DNA from: a virus
IMG/VR virus record: IMGVR_UViG_3300006736_002174
Coordinates: 1-26,416 of that record
Length of the DNA stretch: 26,416 nt
Strand: one strand, 5' to 3'
Shown: positions 19,096 to 24,726 of the stretch, one piece after another
Position numbering within the stretch: position 1 is the stretch's first letter
Layout: each line of letters opens with the position of its first letter
The notes under the pieces: model-generated
What the model saw: the letters and a program-made list of their open reading frames with translations, nothing else
Database searches by the model: none
Told to the model about the DNA's origin: nothing
Translations under genes and position numbers: made by a program

Positions 19096-19319
19096 AATAT
19101 CTCGCCACGCTCATCCTTCTCATGCTCTTCGCTGGCTGCGGTAGCACCTACCACCTGGCCACCGGAGGCTGGAAGCTCAGCAAGGTGAAGGGCGAGGGGA
19201 CCTGCCTCGTTGTTCATGGGCCCATCGACCCAGAAGTGGTGCGCGTATGCATCGCTGCGCCAGAGAACCTCAAGGTCAGCAAGACCGTAGCCAAGGAGCT
19301 GTGCGGTGGCATTGACTGA
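19092..19319 (+). CDS. Small lipoprotein, o-spanin candidate
   Basis: A 75-aa protein whose ATG overlaps the endolysin stop (ATGA). It starts with a classic lipoprotein signal: MKY, a hydrophobic core (LATLILLMLF) and lipobox FAGC with Cys16 as the acylation site. The mature part is about 60 residues with three further Cys and no proline-rich stretch. Adjacent to an endolysin, a short phage lipoprotein is often the outer-membrane spanin subunit, which would imply a Gram-negative host. The lack of a Pro-rich tail makes that provisional, and it could be another envelope lipoprotein. Confidence 0.68.
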   Translation: MKYLATLILLMLFAGCGSTYHLATGGWKLSKVKGEGTCLVVHGPIDPEVVRVCIAAPENLKVSKTVAKELCGGID

Positions 19320-19551
19320 CGAGGACAAGGACTTTCTCAGGATTCCCATTATCACCGCTACGTTCCTGGAAGTACTGGCAAAAACCACAGGGGTGGACAC
19401 CTTTCATGCCGCCTCAGCAGCCCTACAACTTGTGCCGATAGAGCAAATCGCTGAATCTCTCGCCGCATTGAGGACCGATGAGGTCTTCATCGAGGCCGGC
19501 TCGATTGAAATCGACGGCGTCGGTATCGAAATCTTCGACGACGAGGAATAG
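19306..19551 (+). CDS. Acidic protein, hypothetical
   Basis: An 81-aa protein beginning at GTG 19306, with AAGGAG at 19293-19298 and a 14-base overlap with the lipoprotein gene. Residues 1-60 look helical and the C-terminus is strongly acidic with alternating Ile/Glu (SIEIDGVGIEIFDDEE). There is no membrane segment or signal peptide. It sits inside the lysis cassette and could be a regulator or simply a passenger. No family recognised. Confidence 0.62.
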   Translation: MALTDEDKDFLRIPIITATFLEVLAKTTGVDTFHAASAALQLVPIEQIAESLAALRTDEVFIEAGSIEIDGVGIEIFDDEE

Positions 19552-19553
19552 AC

Positions 19554-19784
19554 ATGATCAAGAAGGTTCACTCCACCCCCATTGATGCCTCGGAGACCGC
19601 CGTCATCGCCGCTGCCCTGGTGGCATGCGCGCTCCACATGGGCGGCTTCATCATCCTGGACCCCATCGACTATGGCGTAGCCATCGGCGCTGTCTTTACC
19701 CCGTTGGCCATGTTCTGCATTCGACTCGTGCTTGCTGTCGGCAAGAAGGTCGAAGACGCAGTCGAAGGAGACGGCGATAAATGA
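19554..19784 (+). CDS. Holin candidate, two transmembrane helices
   Basis: A 76-aa protein; ATG preceded by GAGGAA. Two hydrophobic helices are seen at about residues 15-34 (TAVIAAALVACALHMGGFII) and 41-62 (GVAIGAVFTPLAMFCIRLVL), with a charged C-terminal tail (GKKVEDAVEGDGDK). Size, two-helix topology and position two genes after the endolysin fit a class II holin that forms inner-membrane lesions and times lysis. No sequence signature proves this; a holin is the default reading of such genes. Confidence 0.66.
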   Translation: MIKKVHSTPIDASETAVIAAALVACALHMGGFIILDPIDYGVAIGAVFTPLAMFCIRLVLAVGKKVEDAVEGDGDK

Positions 19785-20083
19785 GCGCCGGCACCTGGAT
19801 GAGAAGTAATATTGTGGCTGTCGCCACCTGGGCCGGCGTCATGCTGTCCTTGGTGGCGACCACCGCCGCCAACATGGCCATCGCTGACAAGACTCAGCAG
19901 TCGCTGGTGTCCAAGGTCGAGGGCCATGACGAAGACATCGTCAAGCTAGAGTCAGACGTGCGCTCGGTGCGTGAACAGCAAGCCCGCCTGGTGAAGGTGG
20001 TGGAGCAGACCGAGGTGGTGCTCACTGACCTCGGACGCACGACGACGGAACTCAAAGTGATGGTTCAGACCATCCAGCCCTGA
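19781..20083 (+). CDS. Single-TM coiled-coil protein, i-spanin candidate
   Basis: A 100-aa protein overlapping the holin candidate by ATGA. One N-terminal transmembrane segment (residues about 11-33, IVAVATWAGVMLSLVATTAA) is followed by a long heptad-like coiled coil (residues 40-98, VSKVEGHDEDIVKLESDVRS). An inner-membrane anchor plus periplasmic coiled coil is the topology of Rz-like i-spanins and could partner the lipoprotein at 19092. Alternatives are an antiholin or a small holin with a cytoplasmic coil. The pair is not adjacent or nested as classical spanins are. Confidence 0.62.
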   Translation: MSAGTWMRSNIVAVATWAGVMLSLVATTAANMAIADKTQQSLVSKVEGHDEDIVKLESDVRSVREQQARLVKVVEQTEVVLTDLGRTTTELKVMVQTIQP

Positions 20084-20244
20084 TGCCCCTGGCGATCAAG
20101 GATGAGGAGCTGTTAGAACTCCTCTCCGATGCGCTGCTGCGTGTCGACGTTGGCTCCATCATCATCGTCACCGAAATGGACGACGAGCCCACCAGCATAG
20201 ACGATGGGTTCGCGTTCATCATACCCCCCTGGGGGGAGGCCTGA
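20083..20244 (+). CDS. 53-aa acidic protein at the end of the late operon
   Basis: A short frame starting in the TGATG overlap with the preceding stop. It encodes MPLAIKDEELLELLSDALL... and ends in a hydrophobic FAFIIPPWGEA. It is net acidic, with an N-terminal amphipathic helix and central Ile-rich strand (VGSIIIV). No SD precedes it, so translation would depend on coupling, a mode used often here. No family is recognised. It appears to be the last gene of the + strand block. Confidence 0.45.
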   Translation: MPLAIKDEELLELLSDALLRVDVGSIIIVTEMDDEPTSIDDGFAFIIPPWGEA

Positions 20245-20353
20245 CGGGAGCACACCTCTACGGTGAGGCCCCAGAAGAGAACAACGGCGAGGAACACGAG
20301 CGCTGGGATGGTCTGCTCTTGTGGGTCTCTGTCGTTATCTAGTTTCAAAATAA

Positions 20354-20411
20354 GCCCCCGGCAGGGTCGATGAGGTTGTAGCAAGTGATTGTGAACCGAC
20401 CTGCCAGGGGC
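20354..20411 (-). terminator. Hairpin terminator at the convergence of the two gene blocks
   Basis: Arms at 20354-20369 and 20397-20411 pair over about 15 bp (GCCCCTGGCAGG-TCG with CGACCCTGCCGGGGGC on the - strand), with one G-U pair, one bulge and a 27-base loop. On the - strand it is followed by TTATTTT, as expected after the ssb stop at 20428. On the + strand no T-run follows, so it acts mainly for leftward transcripts. The rest of 20245-20427 shows no gene I can support. Confidence 0.6.
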
Positions 20412-20427
20412 CCAGACTATCAGGGTA

Positions 20428-20802
20428 CTAGAAGTTGAGGTCGTCGTCCCCATAAGGATTACCACCGGCCCCCTGAGCACCCCCCTGCTGCTGCGGCTGC
20501 TGCTGGGGTGATCCACAGAACTCGAAGCGATACGCACGCACGTACCTCTTCGTCCGCTTCTGCCCCTCCTTGTCGGTGTACTCGTCGGACTTGAGTGAGC
20601 CCTCGATGTACACCATCTCACCCTTCTTGCACCGGCCGATCAGCTCAGCCTGCTTGTCCCACAGGGTGACGTCATGCCAGTCGGGCTTCTGGGGACCCCT
20701 GGTCGCAACCGACACGTTGGCCACAGGGGTGTTGTCGCTCCCTACCCGGCGCACCTCTGGGTCTGCGCCAAGCCGGCCCATCAGTATTACTTGGTTTGCC
20801 AT
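20428..20802 (-). CDS. ssb: Single-stranded DNA-binding protein
   Basis: A 124-aa SSB. The ATG at 20802 follows AAGGAGGAAGAG, so the open frame upstream of it is not translated from an earlier start. The OB-fold runs over residues 2-98: ANQVILMGRLGADPEVRRV (2-20), ANVSVAT (28-34), the aromatic DWHDVTLWDKQAELIGRCKKG (41-61) and MVYIEGSLKS. A Gln/Gly-rich linker (99-117) follows, and the acidic tip is DDDLNF, a variant of the bacterial SSB tip DDDIPF that recruits partner proteins. It coats single-stranded DNA in replication and recombination and works with the ERF protein three genes upstream. It is the last gene of the early block. Confidence 0.95.
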   Translation of the reverse strand: MANQVILMGRLGADPEVRRVGSDNTPVANVSVATRGPQKPDWHDVTLWDKQAELIGRCKKGEMVYIEGSLKSDEYTDKEGQKRTKRYVRAYRFEFCGSPQQQPQQQGGAQGAGGNPYGDDDLNF

Positions 20803-20915
20803 AGTCTCTTCCTCCTTGCTGCCGCCTTCTGGCGACGTACGATGATTCTCAACTCTCTCTGCCAACAAGGCTCACAACGAACCTCGCCTCCCCTGATGAA
20901 GCGCTTGCAGTCCAT
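20787..20915 (-). CDS. Small CxxC zinc-finger-like protein, start uncertain
   Basis: A 42-codon frame in the gap between ssb and the next gene, overlapping the ssb start by 16 bases. From the ATG at 20915 it reads MDCKRFIRGGEVRCEPCWQR and ends in a very basic helix. Just before the ATG the frame continues as ...ERERC, giving C-x2-C...C-x2-C, which suggests a zinc knuckle and a start upstream; only non-standard codons (for example an ATT after GGAGG) are available there. It may be a degraded or unusually started gene. Confidence 0.38.
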   Translation of the reverse strand: MDCKRFIRGGEVRCEPCWQRELRIIVRRQKAAARRKRLWQTK

Positions 20916-20929
20916 GCAGCGCTCGCGTT

Positions 20930-21175
20930 CTAGTACGTGGACTCGTCTAATATCCCTGCCTCCCGTAAGTGCTTGATGAGGATGGCCGCCGAAAGCTTGC
21001 TGGCTGTCATGCCAGCGCCGGGGTTATCCCTGTTGAATGCCCAGATATACTTATCCACTGCGTCTCGCACGTATCTGGGCACGTACGACTGGATGACCAC
21101 CTTCACATCAGGCGCTATCCGCTTCTCCTTGGGGCGGTCAGCACTGGTGTGACGCTTCAGTCCCTTCCTCGGCAT
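20930..21175 (-). CDS. Ribbon-helix-helix-like small DNA-binding protein
   Basis: An 81-aa protein; ATG at 21175 after AAGGAGGAGAGG, touching the end of the erf gene by one base. A basic N-terminus (PRKGLKRHTSADRPKEKR, residues 2-19) is followed by a strand (VKVVIQSYV), then two helices (PRYVRDAVDKYIWAFNRD and TASKLSAAILIKHLREAGIL). Strand-helix-helix with a basic arm is the layout of ribbon-helix-helix (CopG/Arc-type) repressors or recombination accessory proteins. It lies between erf and ssb, so it may regulate this operon or assist recombination. Family membership is inferred from pattern only. Confidence 0.68.
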   Translation of the reverse strand: MPRKGLKRHTSADRPKEKRIAPDVKVVIQSYVPRYVRDAVDKYIWAFNRDNPGAGMTASKLSAAILIKHLREAGILDESTY

Positions 21176-21903
21176 TACCTCTCCTCCTTCCAGTTAAGAA
21201 ATCCATTCATCCCCCGCTCAGTATCAAGCATCGCCGTCAGCTTGCGCCGTTGGGCAGACGTCATCCCGCTCGGACGGGGGTTGCCCTTCGCCTCCATCCA
21301 CGCAGCGACCTCGTAGTAGTCCAGGTCCAGGTCCATGGTGAGCTTCGCCATGAAGGCACCCCTGCCCTGCTGCCACGACTCATCGTGCTTGGCCTTTCGT
21401 TCTACCTCCGCAAGCTTGGCCTTCTCTTCTGGCGAGCGGAGGTCATCAAAAGGGACGTCGCTCTCCTGCGGACGAGACCATTGCCTCTTGTCCGGCTGGA
21501 ACGAGCGCCCGGTCGACTCCATCGCTGCGTTGGCGTCGTCGTCCTCCGTGTCGCACAAGGCCAGCAGAGCGCCTAACCCATACCGCCTGGCGTACGTGCA
21601 TGCCGAGCCCTGCCCTTGAGGGTTCTGCTTGCCATACAGCAGGCGCACACGAGCCTCCACGTACTGACCGCTCTCGGCATGCGCCACTGCGGTCACGCAG
21701 AAGTCCGAACCATCCTCGCTGCCGTCCATGTAGTGGAGGATGACGAGGCCGTGCTTGTTGCACTCCCTCGCCACGCTCGTCAGGTCCTCAAGCGTGATGT
21801 ACTTCGACCTGAAGTGAGGGTTGTCCCCAGACTTCGCAACCCTTGGGTTGGTCGATTGGAAGGCCAGCATGGCCTTGAATAGTTCCGGTCCTGGGTTACT
21901 CAT
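21175..21903 (-). CDS. erf: ERF-family single-strand annealing recombinase
   Basis: A 242-aa ERF superfamily protein, which anneals complementary single strands during phage recombination and genome circularisation or repair. The start ATG at 21903 follows GGAGG with 7-base spacing. The hallmarks are present: NPHFRSKYITLEDLTSVARE (28-47), HGLVILHYM (51-59), then the family signature GQGSACTYARRYGLGALLAL (97-116) and DTEDDDAN (118-125). The C-terminal region contains a charged helix and a small domain (FMAKLTMDLDLDYYEVAAWM). It is flanked by an HTH gene, a Gp157-like gene and ssb, the usual company of phage annealing proteins; no exonuclease partner is seen in the window. Confidence 0.92.
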   Translation of the reverse strand: MSNPGPELFKAMLAFQSTNPRVAKSGDNPHFRSKYITLEDLTSVARECNKHGLVILHYMDGSEDGSDFCVTAVAHAESGQYVEARVRLLYGKQNPQGQGSACTYARRYGLGALLALCDTEDDDANAAMESTGRSFQPDKRQWSRPQESDVPFDDLRSPEEKAKLAEVERKAKHDESWQQGRGAFMAKLTMDLDLDYYEVAAWMEAKGNPRPSGMTSAQRRKLTAMLDTERGMNGFLNWKEER

Positions 21904-22171
21904 TTGCTGCCTCCTTTGGTTGTGCCCAATCGCGCCTTGTCCACCCCGCCACCTCCTTGCCGAGCTTCTCCAGCCTGTCTAGGTGAGGGCGATGAGGGAA
22001 CGTCCCGGTTTCCTCCCACGCCTTGATGGTCATCCTGTGAACGCCTAGCCGGTCAGCCAGCTCCCGCTGACTCGCAAACATCACACTCAGACGCATCTTT
22101 AAGAGTTGCCCCTTCCAGTGCCCCAGGTTGTAGCCCATGCGGTGCGCTCGCCTCTCCGTGTAGCTACTCAT
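21896..22171 (-). CDS. HTH (Cro/CI-type) DNA-binding protein
   Basis: A 91-aa protein starting at the ATG at 22171 (SD AAGGAGGGAGAGG); the end overlaps erf by 8 bases. A basic N-terminal helix precedes a helix-turn-helix at residues about 34-56 (SQRELADRLGVHRMTIKAWE), the classic Q-x-x-L-A-x-x-L-G-V pattern, then TFPHRPHLDRLEKLGKEVAGW. It is probably a transcriptional regulator of the early block; the GGTGANTCACC palindromes near 23.4-23.7 kb are possible but unproven targets. It could also act in replication or recombination as a DNA-binding accessory. Confidence 0.82.
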   Translation of the reverse strand: MSSYTERRAHRMGYNLGHWKGQLLKMRLSVMFASQRELADRLGVHRMTIKAWEETGTFPHRPHLDRLEKLGKEVAGWTRRDWAQPKEAANE

Positions 22172-22313
22172 CCTCTCCCTCCTTGTGCTTGTTGTTGTCG
22201 AGCCACTCAGCGAGCGGCAGGTAGATTGCCCTGTACATCTCATGCTCCGGGCTGTTGGCCCCAATCTTCACGAGGTGAAGCCAGACGTCCTTGAGTAGCG
22301 CGTAGTCGTTCAT
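22164..22313 (-). CDS. 49-aa protein, hypothetical
   Basis: A short frame whose ATG at 22313 overlaps the Gp157-like gene stop (TGATG) and follows GGAGGGAGGG. Sequence MNDYALLKDVWLHLVKIGAN then PLAEWLDNNKHKEGEDE: an amphipathic helical protein with an acidic end. It overlaps the HTH gene start by 8 bases. The consistent coupling on both sides argues for a real gene. No family known. Confidence 0.62.
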   Translation of the reverse strand: MNDYALLKDVWLHLVKIGANSPEHEMYRAIYLPLAEWLDNNKHKEGEDE

Positions 22314-22849
22314 CACCCTCCCTCCATCACATGCTCGGTCACCACCTCGGTGACGGTGATGCCGTCGATGACGCGCCCCTCCTTGTGAGCTGCGACGACG
22401 GCGGACTTGTTGAGCCTTGGCTCCGTGAGGTAGCACCCAGGGAGTGCGTCAAGGCTGGGTGCCGAGACCTCGTAAGACGTGCGCCTGTTGAGCCGTACGA
22501 ACCCGTCAGGGGTCTCGACCTTGTCGACCCCAGGGTTGAGTTCCCTGTTGGCGATGAGCAACTCCATCATGTAGCCACGCACCCGCTCGGCCCCACGCTC
22601 ACGCTGCTTGGCCTTCGCTGAGACCCGCCTGGCCTCAGCCTTGAGCACCTCGGCCTCACTCAGGAGGCGCACCTTGACGGCCCTCAATGCCTGAAGCTTG
22701 TCGCCAATCTCCCCGCAGATGAGACCGAGCGCCTCCACCCAGTCATCGTAGCGCGCCTCGTCGACCTCGCCCTCCTCGTCGGCGACGTCCATGAAGAGAG
22801 ACGCCAGGTGCCGTGCGTCACTCGCGATGTCAAAGGTTCGTCTGTTCAC
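22313..22849 (-). CDS. Gp157-like phage protein
   Basis: A 178-aa protein starting at GTG 22849 (SD AAGGAGGAAG). The arrangement matches the phage Gp157 family (Pfam Sipho_Gp157): a helical N-terminus (DWVEALGLICGEIGDKLQAL), a long coiled coil (residues about 60-95, LKAEARRVSAKAKQRERGAE), then VRGYMMELLIA, a VDKVETPDGFVRLNRR strand, LPGCYLT, KSAVVAAHKEGRVIDGITVTE and a C-terminal strand. Members commonly lie beside erf or recT genes and are thought to act with recombination, though the biochemical role is not known. The length is typical of the family. Confidence 0.85.
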   Translation of the reverse strand: MNRRTFDIASDARHLASLFMDVADEEGEVDEARYDDWVEALGLICGEIGDKLQALRAVKVRLLSEAEVLKAEARRVSAKAKQRERGAERVRGYMMELLIANRELNPGVDKVETPDGFVRLNRRTSYEVSAPSLDALPGCYLTEPRLNKSAVVAAHKEGRVIDGITVTEVVTEHVMEGG

Positions 22850-22867
22850 TGCTTCCTCCTTGCCTGG

Positions 22868-23083
22868 TTAGAGGCCGTACTTGCTGAGACCGGGAATGTC
22901 CGAGAACTCGGCTGAGCACATCATCCCGCAGCCCTGGCAACGGGATGTTTCAACAGTGCATCCGTTGCCGATGGGCTTTACGGCAACAGTCTCGAAGCGG
23001 TGCTTGCCAAACTTGTCGGCGGGCTTGGGGCACGCCTCACCGTATGGTGGGTGGGGGTAATCGAATCGCGTCTCGTTGGTCAT
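22868..23083 (-). CDS. Small Cys-rich (zinc-binding-like) protein
   Basis: A 71-aa protein; ATG at 23083 with TAGGAGC upstream. An aromatic/Pro-rich N-terminus (FDYPHPPYGEACPKPADKFG) is followed by HRFETV and TSRCQGCGMMCSAEF, with a CxxC and a further Cys nearby, so a metal-binding knuckle is likely. No enzyme motif. It is one of several small early proteins of unknown role, possibly inhibiting or redirecting host functions. Confidence 0.7.
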   Translation of the reverse strand: MTNETRFDYPHPPYGEACPKPADKFGKHRFETVAVKPIGNGCTVETSRCQGCGMMCSAEFSDIPGLSKYGL

Positions 23084-23092
23084 GGTCTGCTC

Positions 23093-23374
23093 CTAAAAGG
23101 GTATCGACTCGTCGTCGGTGGGTAGTGTTGAGGTGGGTGGTGTTGGGGGCTTCTCGATGTCGGCCACCGTCGCCGACAACTCAGAGAGCAACCCAGCCTT
23201 CTCGATGGGGTAGAGGCTGTCGCCGCCCAGCGAAGACGCTGGCGCACGCTTGGCCACCCAGAGGCACATCTTCAGCAGCGGCAGGAGTTCCTGCTCGCGG
23301 ACGTGTCGTCCGTAGTCATACCCCTGGTTGAACTCGGCGATGGCATCGATGGTGCCGGGGTCATGCGCGCTCAT
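23093..23374 (-). CDS. Small protein with SSB-like C-terminal tip
   Basis: A 93-aa protein; ATG at 23374 after GAGAGGAGG, overlapping the previous gene end by 14 bases. The first 70 residues are mainly helical (FNQGYDYGRHVREQELLPLL). A Pro/Thr linker (EKPPTPPTSTLPT) then leads to the terminus DDESIPF, which closely resembles the acidic SSB C-terminal peptide DDDIPF. That tip would be expected to bind the hydrophobic pocket of SSB-partner proteins. No catalytic domain recognised. Confidence 0.7.
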   Translation of the reverse strand: MSAHDPGTIDAIAEFNQGYDYGRHVREQELLPLLKMCLWVAKRAPASSLGGDSLYPIEKAGLLSELSATVADIEKPPTPPTSTLPTDDESIPF

Positions 23375-23654
23375 TGGATACCTCCTCTCGGATACGGTTA
23401 GGCGTGACGTAAGTCACGGCGTAGTGGGACTGCTGAAGGTGACTCACCTCAGCGAGCGCCTCCTCTAGCTCGGCACGGAAGGTGCGCAGGAAGTCATGAG
23501 TCTCGAACACGTCGACGCTAGCCATCTCGGATAGATGGTAAGTCTCTGTCTTTGCTGCACATTCCAGCGAAGACAGCAGCTTCAGCGCTTGTGCCCTGAA
23601 CTCCGCACACGTCTCGTGTAGACGCTCTCGATGAGCGTCGACCGGGTCGAACAT
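23361..23654 (-). CDS. Small helical protein, hypothetical
   Basis: A 97-aa protein starting at ATG 23654 (SD AAGGAGAG); an upstream in-frame ATG lacks an SD and lies near the promoter. Two long helices are predicted by eye (HRERLHETCAEFRAQALKLLSSLE and VFETHDFLRTFRAELEEALAEV), followed by a short C-terminal tail (EEVSNERA). It is the first gene after the promoter at 23691-23719. Function unknown. Confidence 0.68.
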   Translation of the reverse strand: MFDPVDAHRERLHETCAEFRAQALKLLSSLECAAKTETYHLSEMASVDVFETHDFLRTFRAELEEALAEVSHLQQSHYAVTYVTPNRIREEVSNERA

Positions 23655-23680
23655 CTTTCTCTCCTTGGTTGTTGGGTTAT

Positions 23681-23711
23681 GGTGATTCACCACATATCAC
23701 GGTGACTCATG
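23681..23711. promoter_or_regulatory. Tandem operator-like palindromes GGTGANTCACC
   Basis: GGTGATTCACC at 23681-23691 is a perfect 5+1+5 palindrome, and GGTGACTCATG at 23701-23711 is a close relative; centres are 20 bp apart, about two helical turns. They flank and overlap the -10 region of the promoter at 23691-23719. A third perfect copy, GGTGACTCACC, lies inside the downstream gene at 23438-23448. A dimeric repressor or activator is the natural reading. Confidence 0.5.
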
Positions 23712-23719
23712 ACCGTCAA
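23691..23719 (-). promoter_or_regulatory. Early promoter, TTGACG-N17-TATGTG with extended -10
   Basis: On the - strand, TTGACG (23719-23714), a 17-base spacer and TATGTG (23696-23691) preceded by TGA, giving an extended -10 TGnTAT. The -35 box overlaps the stop of the 49-aa gene. It would drive the gene at 23654 and the whole run down to ssb. Sigma70-like by shape; the -10 matches consensus at only three of six bases. Confidence 0.5.
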
Positions 23720-23865
23720 GGGCCAGGCACCTCTCCGTTCTCCAGCGCGTCGGGGTCGATGGTGTTGAGCAGGTGCTTGAGGTCGAGGTTCGCCATGACG
23801 AAGTCGCCGTCGGCGAGCCACCGCTGGATGAGCCTGAGCGCCTTGATGATTTGGTCTTGGCTCAT
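23716..23865 (-). CDS. 49-aa protein, hypothetical
   Basis: A short frame with ATG at 23865 and SD GAGGAGGG, the SD lying over the end of the upstream gene. Sequence MSQDQIIKALRLIQRWLADG then DFVMANLDLKHLLNTIDPDALENGEVPGP, a helical, slightly acidic protein. The stop codon lies within the -35 region of the promoter at 23691-23719. No family recognised. Confidence 0.6.
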   Translation of the reverse strand: MSQDQIIKALRLIQRWLADGDFVMANLDLKHLLNTIDPDALENGEVPGP

Positions 23866-23868
23866 GGT

Positions 23869-24273
23869 CTAGCCCTCCTCGGACTTGCGTTGAATGACCC
23901 ACTTACCCCGCACGTGGCGGGACTCGCCGGACTCATCATCGATGTAGCGGAAGACGGTGTCCCAGTACACGTCACCCGCCTTCACCTTGCCGTCAGCGTG
24001 GTCGCGCCGAGCGGTGCGCCGCTTCTTGCTGACCATCTTCTCCCACGTACCCCCGCCGCAGCGGTCGGATGTGTAGGTGTAGCCAGCGTCATCGAGGCGG
24101 GGACGCTCGGACTGCTCAGGATCGTTGTCGTCCTGCTCGTCGCCAGCACCCGGCCCGTAGCAGGTCTCGCAGTCGGTCGCCCCGCACATGCGGTCAGAGC
24201 ACCCGTAGGTGGTGCGCCGCCGCCTCGGTGCCGGGCCTTCGTACCCATCGTCATCGTAGTGCCGCCAACTCAT
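23869..24273 (-). CDS. Acidic Cys-cluster protein, hypothetical
   Basis: A 134-aa protein; ATG at 24273 preceded by AGGAG. Near the N-terminus, after a basic PRRRRTTYG patch, there is a Cys cluster (CSDRMCGATDCETCYGPG, residues about 25-42) of a type that recurs in small phage and bacterial proteins and probably binds zinc. An acidic linker (DEQDDNDPEQSE) follows, and the C-terminal half has beta-like segments (VYWDTVFRYI, RGKWVIQRK). First gene downstream of the 24.3-24.7 kb control region. Function unknown. Confidence 0.68.
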   Translation of the reverse strand: MSWRHYDDDGYEGPAPRRRRTTYGCSDRMCGATDCETCYGPGAGDEQDDNDPEQSERPRLDDAGYTYTSDRCGGGTWEKMVSKKRRTARRDHADGKVKAGDVYWDTVFRYIDDESGESRHVRGKWVIQRKSEEG

Positions 24274-24282
24274 GTTGGTCTC

Positions 24283-24334
24283 CTGTGTGTAGTGGTCTAT
24301 GGACAGTGAACACCAGGCGTCCTCTCGCTGTCAA
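24283..24334 (-). promoter_or_regulatory. Leader/promoter with TTGACAGCG, copy A
   Basis: On the - strand a perfect -35 TTGACA (24334-24329) followed by GCG, then about 45 bases to the SD of the gene at 24273. The -10 is weak (TTCACT at 18-base spacing). The downstream part (TAGACCACTACACACAGGAG) is nearly identical to the leader of the gene at 26148, so the two probably share a regulator. The -35 match and the conserved leader are seen; promoter activity is inferred. Confidence 0.45.
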
Positions 24335-24384
24335 CTAACAAGACGGACACCATCTATCAAATCGGACAAAACCCTGAAAGAAAG

Positions 24385-24420
24385 TTGGTCTGGTTGGTCT
24401 GGTTGGTCTGGTTGGTCTGG
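24385..24420. repeat. Four perfect tandem copies of TTGGTCTGG (array 1)
   Basis: Copies at 24385-24393, 24394-24402, 24403-24411 and 24412-24420, head to tail with no spacer. The same unit recurs at 26212-26238. The array lies about 50 bases upstream of the -35 box of copy A, in a region without a supported gene. It could be an iteron or operator array bound by a phage protein. Confidence 0.9.
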
Positions 24421-24726
24421 ATTCCTGGGATCTCCGCTCTCGAGCCAATCTCGAGCCGAGTTCGCCGTCGACCTGGTGAAAGGGTGACCCCCTTTCTCGC
24501 CTTTGGTTTCGGTGGGTTGGGCAAAGGGGGTAACCCCTTCGGGCAAAGGGTGTACCCCCTTCGGGTTTGGGATGAGTTTGGGATCTGATCGGACCTGATC
24601 GGAACCGATGACAGGTTCCCCCCGAACTGATGGTGGGTTCCCCCTAACCCGCCGCCGGGCCGACGGTTTAACTGAGGGTAGGTTGCTGGCCCCCGGCCAG
24701 AATCCTGGCCCCTACGGGTGCAGGCC
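24421..24726. repeat. Non-coding control region with helically phased repeats and hairpins
   Basis: No gene is supported here. Repeats seen: TCTCGAGCC at 24438 and 24449 (11 bp apart); two 22-bp units at 24519-24540 and 24541-24562 differing at two positions, each containing an AAGGG...CCCTT dyad, with a third dyad (AAAGGG-N5-CCCTTT) at 24479-24495; GTTTGGGAT at 24565 and 24576 (11 bp apart); CTGATCGGA at 24585 and 24595 (10 bp apart); GGTTCCCCC at 24614 and 24636 (22 bp apart); and a perfect hairpin CTGGCC-CCC-GGCCAG at 24686-24700. Such a dense set suggests a replication origin or a complex control region; no DnaA-type or AT-rich unwinding element was recognised. Confidence 0.7.

Noticed and set aside
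20354-20411. tRNA-like fold
   Set aside because: The arms pair well but there is no D-, anticodon- or T-arm and no TTCGA-like loop; it fits a terminator hairpin.
20052-20621. 189-codon minus-strand frame with a hydrophobic segment across the convergence zone
   Set aside because: It runs antisense to lysis genes and through the ssb gene in another frame and the terminator, with Ser/Arg-rich low-complexity ends. No SD before the hydrophobic part.
23687-23902. 71-codon minus frame rich in Arg/His/Pro across 23687-23902
   Set aside because: It overlaps the better-supported 49-aa gene (good SD and start) and the promoter, and has shadow-frame composition.
24385-24420. CRISPR array or minisatellite
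   Set aside because: There are no unique spacers between the 9-bp units and no cas genes, so it is a tandem repeat or iteron, not CRISPR.
24299-24487. Plus-strand frame reading WSGWSGWSGWSG
   Set aside because: Translation of the same 9-bp repeat on the other strand, with no SD and lying against the direction of all nearby genes.
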